Below are positions 1 through 6,551 of a DNA stretch of 10,971 nt, piece by piece. Position 1 is the stretch's first letter. Each line of letters begins with the position of its first letter. The notes beneath the pieces were generated by a model, which was given only the letters and a program-made list of their open reading frames with translations, made no database searches and was not told where the DNA came from. The position numbers and the translations under genes were made by a program. The DNA lies in NCBI GenBank assembly GCA_019236545.1, contig JAFAIV010000352.1, forward strand, positions 1 to 10,971. Reading direction: 5' to 3'. This DNA comes from Actinomycetota bacterium. GTDB lineage: Bacteria > Actinomycetota > Thermoleophilia > Gaiellales > Gaiellaceae.

Positions 1-24
1 CCGCCTCGGCGACCTCTAGTTCCT

Positions 25-459
25 TCAAGTGAGTTCGAGCTCGTCGAACCCGGCGAGGCCTTCGGGAAGCGGCGTCCCCTTCGCCTTGTGCAGCGCGACC
101 TTCAGCGTCGTCAGGCCGAGCATCGCGCACTTGAGCCGCACCGGCGTCAGCGGGATGCCGATCTCCTCGAGCAGCTCGTCCTTGTCGAGCACCGCGACGT
201 CGCTCGCCGTCCGGCCCTGCACCATCTCGGTCAGCATCGACGTCGCCGCCTGCGAGATCGCGCAGCCGCGGCCGGAGAACTTCACCTCGTCGATCGTCTC
301 GCCGTCGTCGCCGAACGCGACGTAGATCGAGACCTCGTCGCCGCAGAGCGGATTCTGGCCCTCGGCCTCGGCGTCGGCGTGGTCGAGGACGCCGTGGCCG
401 CGCGGGTTCTTGTAGTGGTCGAGGATGACCTCGCGGTACATCTGGTCGAACTCGCTCAT
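25..459 (-). CDS. sufU: SufU-type Fe-S cluster assembly protein (IscU/NifU-N fold)
   Basis: A 144-residue protein of the SufU/IscU family. It works in the cytoplasm with the cysteine desulfurase SufS, either as a Zn-dependent sulfur acceptor or as a scaffold for nascent clusters. The three conserved cysteines and the conserved Asp are visible: C39-G-D41, C66 (in SGRGCAISQAA) and C111 (in VRLKCAM). The N-terminus (FDQMYREVILDHYKNPR) is typical of the family. SufU proteins such as that of B. subtilis carry an insertion of roughly 18 residues between the second and third Cys. Here that spacing is only 45 residues, close to IscU, and the preceding segment LTPVR resembles the IscU LPPVK motif. The ATG at 459 has GGGAG five bases upstream. 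The gene lies directly downstream of sufS, which supports the SufS-SufU pairing. The family call is firm; SufU versus IscU-like subtype is less certain. Confidence 0.93.
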   Translation of the reverse strand: MSEFDQMYREVILDHYKNPRGHGVLDHADAEAEGQNPLCGDEVSIYVAFGDDGETIDEVKFSGRGCAISQAATSMLTEMVQGRTASDVAVLDKDELLEEIGIPLTPVRLKCAMLGLTTLKVALHKAKGTPLPEGLAGFDELELT

Positions 460-527
460 ACCCGCTCCCGGCGCCGGCCGAGCCGGCGCCTCCGCTCTTT
501 GATGAGCTCCGTCGAGCCTACGCTCAT
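456..527 (-). CDS. Possible 23-aa Arg-rich micro-ORF bridging sufS and sufU
   Basis: A short frame fills the spacer between sufS and sufU. Its ATG overlaps the sufS stop (ATGA at 527-524), and its TGA overlaps the sufU start (ATGA at 459-456). The predicted peptide has 23 residues, begins MSVGSTELIKERRRRL and ends RRRERV, with ten arginines and one lysine. It has no recognisable domain. Translation through this frame would carry ribosomes from sufS to sufU and melt the hairpin at 470-490, so it may serve as a coupling device rather than encode a functional peptide. It may also be chance: the spacer is very GC-rich and stop codons are rare there. No separate ribosome binding site is needed if it is coupled. 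Confidence 0.35.
   Translation of the reverse strand: MSVGSTELIKERRRRLGRRRERV
465..469 (-). promoter_or_regulatory. Ribosome binding site of sufU
   Basis: Read on the minus strand, GGGAG lies 5 nt before the ATG at 459 and immediately after the 9-bp hairpin. The hairpin could therefore influence access to it. It supports the chosen sufU start. Confidence 0.5.
470..490. repeat. Perfect 9-bp inverted repeat in the sufS-sufU spacer
   Basis: GGCGCCGGC at 470-478 is exactly complementary to GCCGGCGCC at 482-490, with a 3-nt loop. As RNA on the minus strand this would be a very stable GC hairpin lying just upstream of the sufU ribosome binding site (GGGAG, 465-469). No U-tract follows it, so an intrinsic terminator is unlikely. 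An RNA-stability or translation-control element, or an attenuating structure between sufS and sufU, is possible. Confidence 0.6.
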
Positions 528-1780
528 GCGAACACCTTACGGACGGTGTGCAGGCCTTCGACGAGCTGGTCGATCTCCTCAGGGATGGTGTAGAGGTAGA
601 AGCTCGCCCGGTTCGTCGCCGCCACGCCCAGCTTCTGCATCAGCGGCTGGCAGCAGTGGTGGCCGGCCCGGATCGCGACGCCCTGCATGTCGAGGATCTG
701 CGCGACGTCGTGCGGGTGGATCCCCTCGATGTTGAAGGAGACGATCCCGGCCCGCCGGTTCGCTGGCGGCCCGTAGAGCTGGATCCCGGGCACCTCGGCG
801 AGCTTCCCGAGCGCGTACGCGGCGAGCTCGTGCTCGTGCGCCTCGATCGCGTCGAGCCCGATCGCCTCGAGGTAGTCGATCGCGGCACCGAGGCCGACGG
901 CCTCCGCCATCGGCGCGGTGCCGGCCTCGAACTTGTGCGGCAGCTCGCCCCAGGTCGTCTTCTCGAGCCGGACGGAGTTGATCATGTGGCCGCCGGTGAG
1001 GAAGGGGTCCATCGCGAGCAGGAGGTCGGTGCGGCCCCAGAGGGCGCTCGCTCCGCTCGGCCCGCACATCTTGTGGCCGGAGATCGCGAGGAAGTCGACG
1101 CCGAGCGCCTGCACGTCGATCTTCGTGTGCGGCGCGCCCTGGGCGGCGTCGCAGACGTAGATCGCGCCCTGCTCGTGCGCCCACTCGACGAGCTTCGAGA
1201 CCGGGTTGATCGTCCCGAGCGAGTTCGAGACGAGGCCCGTCGCGACGAGCTTGACGTTTCCCTCACGCGCGATCGCGTCAAGCGCCGAGAGCTCCAGCTC
1301 GCCGTGCTCGTCGAGCGGGATCATCCGCAGCTCGGCGCCGGTCTTGCCGGCGATGTACTGCCACGGGACGAAGTTCGAGTGGTGCTCGAGCTCGGTGACG
1401 ACGACGAGGTCGCCGGGGCCGAGGTTCTTCAGCCCCCAGCCGTACGCGACCAGGTTGATCCCCTCGGTCGCGTTGCGGACGAAGATCACCTCGCGCGCGT
1501 CGGGCGCGTTCAGGAAGGCGCGCACCCGCTCGCGCGCGTGCTCGAGACCGGCGGTCGCGCGCTCCGCGAGCTCGTAGACGCCGCGGTGGACGTTCGCGTA
1601 CGAGGTCTCGTAGAAGGTGGTCATCGCGTCGAGCACCTGGCGCGGCTTCTGCGAGCTGGCGGCGGAGTCGAGGAACGCGAGCGGCTTCCCGTGCGGGCGC
1701 TGCTCGAAGATGGGGAAGTCGGCGCGCAGCGCGTGCGCATCCAGCTTCCGGGTCGTCTCCGCCGTGGCCACCAGGGCCAT
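524..1780 (-). CDS. sufS: Cysteine desulfurase SufS (class V aminotransferase, SufS/CsdA type)
   Basis: This PLP enzyme of 418 residues converts L-cysteine to alanine and leaves a persulfide sulfur for Fe-S cluster assembly. The PLP-binding Lys is K237 in SGHK. H133/H134 in the EHHSN motif lie where the residue stacking on the cofactor is expected, and the Asp and Gln of the DAAQG motif are D211 and Q214. The catalytic-loop Cys is C376 in RAGHHCCQP. A second Cys (C377) follows it where many homologues have Ala. NRASFYLYT near the C-terminus is also typical. The frame stays open upstream to 1897, but I chose the ATG at 1780. AGGGG sits four bases before it, the length matches the family (about 406-420 aa), and the upstream extension overlaps the divergent lipoprotein gene and looks non-coding. 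sufU follows. No sufB, sufC or sufD gene is visible here. Confidence 0.95.
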   Translation of the reverse strand: MALVATAETTRKLDAHALRADFPIFEQRPHGKPLAFLDSAASSQKPRQVLDAMTTFYETSYANVHRGVYELAERATAGLEHARERVRAFLNAPDAREVIFVRNATEGINLVAYGWGLKNLGPGDLVVVTELEHHSNFVPWQYIAGKTGAELRMIPLDEHGELELSALDAIAREGNVKLVATGLVSNSLGTINPVSKLVEWAHEQGAIYVCDAAQGAPHTKIDVQALGVDFLAISGHKMCGPSGASALWGRTDLLLAMDPFLTGGHMINSVRLEKTTWGELPHKFEAGTAPMAEAVGLGAAIDYLEAIGLDAIEAHEHELAAYALGKLAEVPGIQLYGPPANRRAGIVSFNIEGIHPHDVAQILDMQGVAIRAGHHCCQPLMQKLGVAATNRASFYLYTIPEEIDQLVEGLHTVRKVFA

Positions 1781-1784
1781 GCTA

Positions 1785-1789
1785 CCCCT
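1785..1789 (-). promoter_or_regulatory. Ribosome binding site of sufS
   Basis: AGGGG on the minus strand, 4 nt before the ATG at 1780. It favours this start over upstream in-frame codons. The 68-bp gap to the divergent lipoprotein gene (1781-1848) must hold promoters for both genes. I see no convincing -10/-35 pair there. Confidence 0.45.
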
Positions 1790-1848
1790 GGCTCCCCGGC
1801 GTGGAACTGCGCGGAGCCCTCCCATCACGCTTTCATCCGGGGGCAGGC

Positions 1849-3870
1849 ATGATCCGCGCGATGCGTGGACTGCTGCTCGCGGCGGGCGGGCTCGCACTGC
1901 TGTCGGCTGCGTGTGGCAGCGGCGCGCGCAGCGCAGACGGCACGACGACGCGCGCGGCCAAGACGCGCGCCTCGCGGGCGGAGGCGCCGGCGACTCTCGT
2001 CGAGCGGCCCCTCGCCACTCTGCGCGCGCCGATTCAGGACGGCGCGGCGGTGGCCCTGCCGGGCGGGCGCGTCCTGCTCCTCGGCGGTCTCTCGGCCGCG
2101 GACACGTCGACGGACACGCTCGCCGTCGTCTCGGCGTCCGGCGAGCGCTCTCTGGGGCGGATCCCCGCCGCGCTGCACGACACGGCGGCCGTCCTCATCG
2201 GCGGCAGGGTCTACCTCTTCGGCGGCGGCACCGCGGCGAACACGCAGAGCGACCAGATCGTGCGCGTCGACCCGAGCAGCGGGAAGAGCGCAGTCGTGGG
2301 ACGGCTCCCCGCGCCGAGCTCCGACCAGTCGGCGGCGGCGCTCGGTGGGACGGCGTACGTCGTCGGCGGCTACACGGGAAGCCGCTGGCTCGACTCGATC
2401 GTGGCGTACCGCCCCGGCTCGCCCGCCCACGTCGTCGCCCACCTGCCGACTCCGGTTCGCTACGCGGCAGTCGCCGCGGCGGGCGGAAGCATCGTCGTCG
2501 CAGGGGGCTCCCTGCCGAACGGCACGGCGAGCGACGCCGTCTACCGGTACACACCCGGCTCGTCGCGCGTCGTCCGGATCGGGACGCTTCCCGCTCCGAC
2601 GACGCACGCCGCGGCGGCAGCGGTCGGCGGCACGGTGTACGTCATCGGCGGCCGCAGCGCCACGCTCGACACCCCCACGTCCCGCGTGGTCGCCGTCCCG
2701 GCCGCCGGAGCGGTCCATGCAGCCGGTCGGCTCTCCTCTCCGCGCTCCGACCTCGCCGCGGTCTCGCTCGGCGACACGATCCTCCTCGTCGGCGGCCACG
2801 GCCCTCACGGCACCGAGTCCGGGATCAGCGAGCTCGTCGCCGGTTCCGCGCCGACGCGGACGGTCGCCGCTGCGGACGTCTACGCGTACGACGGCGCGAA
2901 CATGCTCACCGGGGCCGCCCGCACGGCCCGGTCGCTCGTCTATGTCCCGAACAGCGAGAGCGCGACCGTGGACGTGATCGACCCGCACACCTACCGCGTC
3001 GTCCGCCGCTTCCCGGTCGGACTGCTGCCCCAGCACATCGTCCCCAGCTACGACCTGCAGACGCTCTACGTCACGAACGACGTCGGCAACAGCCTGACGA
3101 CGATCGACCCCGCCACCGGCCGGCCAGGCCGGACGATCCCGGTCGCCGACCCGTACAACATGTACTTCACCCCGGACGGGCGCTATGCCATCGTGGTCGC
3201 CGAGCGGCTGCATCGCCTCGACTTCCGCGATGCCCACACGTTCCGGCTGCACCGTTCGGTGAGCGTCCCCTGCTCGGGCGTCGACCACATGGACTTCTCC
3301 GCCGACGGGCGATACCTCCTCGCGAGCTGCGAGTTCTCGGGACAGATGGTGAAGGTCGACGTCGCCGCCGAGCGGGTCGTGGGGAGGCTGACGCTTCCCG
3401 ATGGAGGGAGAGGAATGCCGCAGGACGTCCGCGTCTCGCCGGACGGCGCCGTCTTCTACGTCGCCGACCTCGCGGCAGGCGGCGTGTGGAAGGTCGACGC
3501 CCGCCGGATGAAGGTGACCGGCTTCGTCCGCACCGGTACCGGCGCACACGGCCTCTATCCGAGCCGCGACGGCCGCTCCCTCTACGTCTCGAACCGCGGC
3601 GCCGGATCGGTGTCGGTGATCAGCTTCGCGACGCAGCGCGTCGTGAGGACGTGGCGGATCCCCGGCGGCGGGAGCCCCGACATGGGCGGCGTCTCGGCGG
3701 ACGGAAGGGTGCTCTGGCTCTCCGGCCGGTACAACAGCGTCGTGTACGCGATCTCCACGAGGACGGGCAGCCTGCTGGCGCGCGTGCACGTCGGCTCTGG
3801 ACCACACGGGGTGCTGGTCTGGCCACAGCCGGGCCGCTATTCGCTCGGTCACACCGACAACATGCGCTGA
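1849..3870 (+). CDS. Exported double beta-propeller lipoprotein: six Kelch-like plus seven YVTN-like blades
   Basis: A 673-residue protein with an N-terminal signal sequence (MIRAM, then a Leu/Ala-rich core) ending in LLSAAC. This suggests lipidation at C22, although the -3 residue is Ser, so the lipobox is imperfect. After a short linker, six Kelch-like repeats with a VYLFGG-type core start near residues 74, 120, 168, 214, 262 and 310, a period of about 47. Then seven YVTN-like repeats (SLVYVPNSESATVDVIDP is typical) start near 362, 405, 446, 489, 535, 578 and 621, a period of about 43. The architecture predicts two linked propellers outside the membrane. Substrate and activity are unknown; YVTN propellers are used in binding and in some redox enzymes. 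The in-frame ATG at 1861 is an alternative start; the GTG at 1801 would add 16 residues ahead of the signal peptide and is unlikely. A small cytochrome c gene starts 1 nt after the stop, suggesting a joint role. Confidence 0.85.
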   Translation: MIRAMRGLLLAAGGLALLSAACGSGARSADGTTTRAAKTRASRAEAPATLVERPLATLRAPIQDGAAVALPGGRVLLLGGLSAADTSTDTLAVVSASGERSLGRIPAALHDTAAVLIGGRVYLFGGGTAANTQSDQIVRVDPSSGKSAVVGRLPAPSSDQSAAALGGTAYVVGGYTGSRWLDSIVAYRPGSPAHVVAHLPTPVRYAAVAAAGGSIVVAGGSLPNGTASDAVYRYTPGSSRVVRIGTLPAPTTHAAAAAVGGTVYVIGGRSATLDTPTSRVVAVPAAGAVHAAGRLSSPRSDLAAVSLGDTILLVGGHGPHGTESGISELVAGSAPTRTVAAADVYAYDGANMLTGAARTARSLVYVPNSESATVDVIDPHTYRVVRRFPVGLLPQHIVPSYDLQTLYVTNDVGNSLTTIDPATGRPGRTIPVADPYNMYFTPDGRYAIVVAERLHRLDFRDAHTFRLHRSVSVPCSGVDHMDFSADGRYLLASCEFSGQMVKVDVAAERVVGRLTLPDGGRGMPQDVRVSPDGAVFYVADLAAGGVWKVDARRMKVTGFVRTGTGAHGLYPSRDGRSLYVSNRGAGSVSVISFATQRVVRTWRIPGGGSPDMGGVSADGRVLWLSGRYNSVVYAISTRTGSLLARVHVGSGPHGVLVWPQPGRYSLGHTDNMR

Positions 3871-3871
3871 C

Positions 3872-4141
3872 GTGCTCGCCGTGGCGGCCGCGGCGTACTC
3901 GCTCGCCTCCCCTCCCTCTCGAGGCGCCCGCGTGTTCGTTCGCGCCTGCGCGGGATGCCACACGCTCGACGGCCGCGACACGCGCGCCCCCGGAGGCGAC
4001 CTCGCGATCGCGCGGTTGACCGCCGCCGAGGTGGCGAGCTTCGTGCGGACGATGCCCGTCAGGCTGACGGCTCGCGACGTCGCCGCGGTGGCCGCGTACG
4101 TGCGTGCCGAGCGCGTCCGTCTCGCGCGGAAGCGGCACTGA
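3872..4141 (+). CDS. Small mono-haem c-type cytochrome
   Basis: An 89-residue protein with one haem-attachment motif, C26-A-G-C29-H30. A plausible distal ligand, M61, lies in the context RTMPVRLT, followed by a C-terminal helix (ARDVAAVAAYVRAERV), as in short class I cytochromes c. The GTG start comes 1 nt after the stop of the propeller gene. No ribosome binding site is visible, so translation is probably coupled. The N-terminus (LAVAAAAYSLAS) is hydrophobic and should direct export, which haem c attachment requires, but it lacks the usual positively charged n-region. The annotated start, or the reading near the junction, could therefore be slightly wrong. It is a likely electron acceptor or donor for a periplasmic or extracytoplasmic partner; the adjacent propeller lipoprotein is the obvious candidate. 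The gene converges with the methyltransferase across an 8-bp gap. Confidence 0.82.
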   Translation: MLAVAAAAYSLASPPSRGARVFVRACAGCHTLDGRDTRAPGGDLAIARLTAAEVASFVRTMPVRLTARDVAAVAAYVRAERVRLARKRH

Positions 4142-4149
4142 CCGCCGGG

Positions 4150-4803
4150 CTACGGCCGGGTGAACACCGCGTTCTCCCAGATCGCGCCCTCGCGGCTGCG
4201 CGGCCCGGGCTGGAGGCCCTCGCGCGTCGCCGCTGCTGCGATCGCGGAGGGCGCGTGGACGAACGTCCGGAAGCCGCACCGGCGGAAGCGGAGCCAGCCG
4301 TTGATCGCGACGAACCCGGCGCGGGTCAGCGCGCGCTCGCGCGGGTACGTGAGCAGGAGTGCGCCGCGCGCGCGTGCTGCGGCAGCGGTCACGAGCGCGT
4401 CCGCGTCGGGATAGCAGCAGACGACGCGGTGGAGGACGACGACGTCGTGCGGCGGGATCCCGTCCGCCTCTGCGACGAAGTCGGCGACGCGCCTCTCGAC
4501 GCGGCCGGCCAGGCCCCGCTCCTCGAGAAGCGCCGCCGCCGCGTCCTCGTACCCCGCCGAGAGCTCGACGTTGGTGGCGCTCGCCGCGCCGGCGTCGAGC
4601 AGCGCGAGGGCGAGCGTCCCGATCCCGCCGCCGACCTCGAGGACGGTCGCGCCCTCGACGTCCCCCGCGAGCGCAACGAGGTCGCGCGCGGTGCGCGGCA
4701 GCCCCTTGCGCCGGTAGCGCCGCAGGTCGAGCCCCGCAATCCGCCTGTTGAAGAACCGCCGGTACTCCGACTGCGGCGGAGGCGTGCAGCACGGCGCGCT
4801 CAC
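4150..4803 (-). CDS. Class I SAM-dependent methyltransferase
   Basis: A 217-residue Rossmann-fold methyltransferase. The SAM-binding glycine motif is VLEVGGGIGTLAL, with E56 through G62. The acidic residue closing strand beta-2 is E80 (TNVELS), and D108 in VADF matches motif II. A CCYPD segment follows near residues 129-133. The C-terminal part (LLLTYPRERALTRAGF) looks like the substrate-binding end of small-molecule methyltransferases. I cannot name the substrate. The frame is open upstream to 4878, but that would run into ettA. I place the start at the GTG at 4803, where a TANNNT hexamer sits 8 nt upstream. Two Cys residues (C5-C6) follow the start. The gene diverges from ettA and converges with the cytochrome gene. 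Confidence 0.8.
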   Translation of the reverse strand: MSAPCCTPPPQSEYRRFFNRRIAGLDLRRYRRKGLPRTARDLVALAGDVEGATVLEVGGGIGTLALALLDAGAASATNVELSAGYEDAAAALLEERGLAGRVERRVADFVAEADGIPPHDVVVLHRVVCCYPDADALVTAAAARARGALLLTYPRERALTRAGFVAINGWLRFRRCGFRTFVHAPSAIAAAATREGLQPGPRSREGAIWENAVFTRP

Positions 4804-4811
4804 GAGGCCGA

Positions 4812-4817
4812 AGCCTA
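4812..4817 (-). promoter_or_regulatory. Candidate -10 element for the methyltransferase (leaderless)
   Basis: Read on the minus strand the hexamer is TAGGCT, matching TANNNT, and it ends 8 nt before the GTG at 4803. That spacing would put transcription start at or next to the start codon. No Shine-Dalgarno sequence is present. No clear -35 element is visible. Confidence 0.35.
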
Positions 4818-4823
4818 CGCCGC

Positions 4824-4829
4824 TATCGT
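4824..4829 (+). promoter_or_regulatory. Candidate -10 element for ettA (leaderless)
   Basis: TATCGT (TANNNT) ends 8 nt before the ATG at 4838, which has no Shine-Dalgarno sequence. It is in mirror arrangement with the hexamer serving the divergent methyltransferase, and both lie in a 34-bp gap. Confidence 0.4.
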
Positions 4830-4837
4830 CGGGCGCG

Positions 4838-6511
4838 ATGAGCAGCGAGTACATCTTCACGATGTACCGAGTCGACAAGTTCTACGGCCCGGAGCGGCAG
4901 GTGCTGGCGAACATCTCGCTCAGCTTCTTCCCCGGCGCGAAGATCGGCGTCCTCGGCCCGAACGGCGCCGGGAAGTCGACCGTCCTGCGCATCATGGCCG
5001 GCAAGGAGGAGCCGTCCTCCGGCGTCGCCGTGCTCGCGCCCGGCGCGACCGTCGGCCTGCTCGAGCAGGAGCCCGAGCTCGACCCCGCCAAGACCGTCCG
5101 CGAGAACGTCGAAGACGGTGTCCGCGCGCTCCGCGACCTGCTCGACCGCTTCAACGAGATATCCGCCAAGTTCGCCGAGCCGGACGCGGACTTCGACGCC
5201 CTCCTCGCAGAGCAGGCGAAGGTGCAGGACGCGATCGACCGCGCCGACGCGTGGCAGCTCGACGACCACCTCGACCACGCGATGGACGCGCTCCGCCTTC
5301 CCGACGGCGACCGCGACGTCACGCCCCTCTCCGGCGGCGAGCGCCGTCGCGTCGCGCTCTGCCGGCTGCTCCTCTCGGCGCCCGACCTGCTCCTCCTCGA
5401 CGAGCCGACGAACCACCTCGACGCCGAGTCCGTCCTCTGGCTCGAGCGCTTCCTCGCGGACTACAAGGGCACCGTCGTCGCCGTCACGCACGACCGCTAC
5501 TTCCTCGACAACGTCGCCGGTTGGATCCTCGAGCTCGACCGCGGCAAGGGCATCCCGTTCCAGGGCAACTACAGCTCGTGGCTGGAGCAGAAGCAGGCCC
5601 GGCTCGCGGTCGAGGAGAAGCAGGAGTCGGCCCGCCGGCGCACGCTGGAGCGCGAGCTGGAGTGGGTGCGCCAGAGCCCGCGCGCGCGCCACGCGAAGGC
5701 GAAGGCCCGCCTCGGCGCGTACGAGAAGCTGCTGGCCGAGGAGCAGGACGTGAAGCTCGACAAGGTCGAGATCCACATCCCGCCCGGCCCGCGCCTCGGC
5801 GACGTCGTCATCGACGCCGAGGCCGTGAAGAAGGGCTACGGCGATCGGCTGCTCGTCGACGACCTGACCTTCTCGCTGCCGCCCGCCGGGATCGTCGGCG
5901 TGATCGGCCCCAACGGCGCCGGCAAGACGACCCTCTTCCGGATGATCGCGGGCGAGGAGGAGCCGGACGGCGGCGCGCTGCGGATCGGCGACACCGTCCA
6001 GCTCGCCTATGTCGACCAGGCGCGCGCCGACCTCGACCCGGCGAGCACCGTGTGGAAGGAGATCAGCGGCGGCCAGGACACGATCGAGCTCGGCAAGCGC
6101 GAGATCAACTCGCGGCAGTACACGAGCTGGTTCAACTTCAAGGGCTCGGACCAGCAGAAGCGGGTCGGCGACCTCTCCGGCGGCGAGCGCAACCGCGTCC
6201 ACCTCGCGAAGTTGCTCCGGTCCGGCGGCAACGTCCTCCTGCTCGACGAGCCGACGAACGACCTCGACGTCGACACGCTCCGCGCGCTCGAGGAGGCGCT
6301 GCTCGACTTCGCCGGCTGCGCCGTCGTGATCACGCACGACCGCTGGTTCCTCGACCGCGTCGCCACCCACATCCTCGCCTTCGAGGGCGACAGCCAGACG
6401 ACGTGGTTCGAGGGCTCGTGGAACGACTACGTCGAGTGGGTCAAGGAAACGCGAGGCCCGGAGGCGCTCGAGCCGCACCGGATCAAGTACAAGCCGCTCG
6501 TCCGCAACTAG
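4838..6511 (+). CDS. ettA: Energy-dependent translational throttle protein EttA (ABC-F)
   Basis: A 557-residue soluble ABC-F ATPase with two nucleotide-binding domains and no membrane segments. It matches EttA in length and along its sequence. In E. coli, EttA binds the ribosomal E site and gates entry into elongation according to the ATP/ADP state. The N-terminus (YIFTMYRVDKFYGPERQVL) is EttA-like. Domain 1 has Walker A G40PNGAGKST48, signature LSGGE at 164-168 and Walker B D188-E189 in LLLLDEPTNHLD. The linker (about residues 245-320) is charged and ends in IPPGPRLGD. Domain 2 has Walker A G357PNGAGKTT365, signature LSGGE at 446-450 and Walker B D470-E471 in LLLLDEPTNDLD. All catalytic motifs are intact. 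The start at 4838 gives the family N-terminus; the frame is open upstream to 4748, but that part resembles nothing in EttA. Confidence 0.96.
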   Translation: MSSEYIFTMYRVDKFYGPERQVLANISLSFFPGAKIGVLGPNGAGKSTVLRIMAGKEEPSSGVAVLAPGATVGLLEQEPELDPAKTVRENVEDGVRALRDLLDRFNEISAKFAEPDADFDALLAEQAKVQDAIDRADAWQLDDHLDHAMDALRLPDGDRDVTPLSGGERRRVALCRLLLSAPDLLLLDEPTNHLDAESVLWLERFLADYKGTVVAVTHDRYFLDNVAGWILELDRGKGIPFQGNYSSWLEQKQARLAVEEKQESARRRTLERELEWVRQSPRARHAKAKARLGAYEKLLAEEQDVKLDKVEIHIPPGPRLGDVVIDAEAVKKGYGDRLLVDDLTFSLPPAGIVGVIGPNGAGKTTLFRMIAGEEEPDGGALRIGDTVQLAYVDQARADLDPASTVWKEISGGQDTIELGKREINSRQYTSWFNFKGSDQQKRVGDLSGGERNRVHLAKLLRSGGNVLLLDEPTNDLDVDTLRALEEALLDFAGCAVVITHDRWFLDRVATHILAFEGDSQTTWFEGSWNDYVEWVKETRGPEALEPHRIKYKPLVRN

Positions 6512-6534
6512 CAGGGTTTCCTCCCCCAAAGCCG

Positions 6535-6540
6535 TATTCT
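6535..6540 (+). promoter_or_regulatory. Candidate -10 element for the VOC gene
   Basis: TATTCT ends 11 nt before the ATG at 6552, implying a leader of only about 4 nt. It lies in the 40-bp gap after ettA, in a short, relatively AT-rich patch (AAAGCCGTATTCTC) that stands out from the surrounding GC-rich sequence. I see no terminator hairpin for ettA in this gap. Confidence 0.35.
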
Positions 6541-6551
6541 CTTCGGGCGGC

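Noticed and set aside
1..24. Possible start of another gene downstream of sufU
   Set aside because: The 24 bases left of the sufU stop contain no start codon in either direction that can be tied to a coding frame. Too little sequence is visible.
1825..3981. A minus-strand open frame of 718 codons opposite the double-propeller gene
   Set aside because: The translation has no domain or periodicity, whereas the plus strand shows regular Kelch and YVTN repeats and a signal peptide.
4804..4878. A longer methyltransferase starting at 4878
   Set aside because: It would overlap the start of ettA by 41 bases and adds residues unlike any methyltransferase N-terminus. The GTG at 4803 has suitable promoter spacing.
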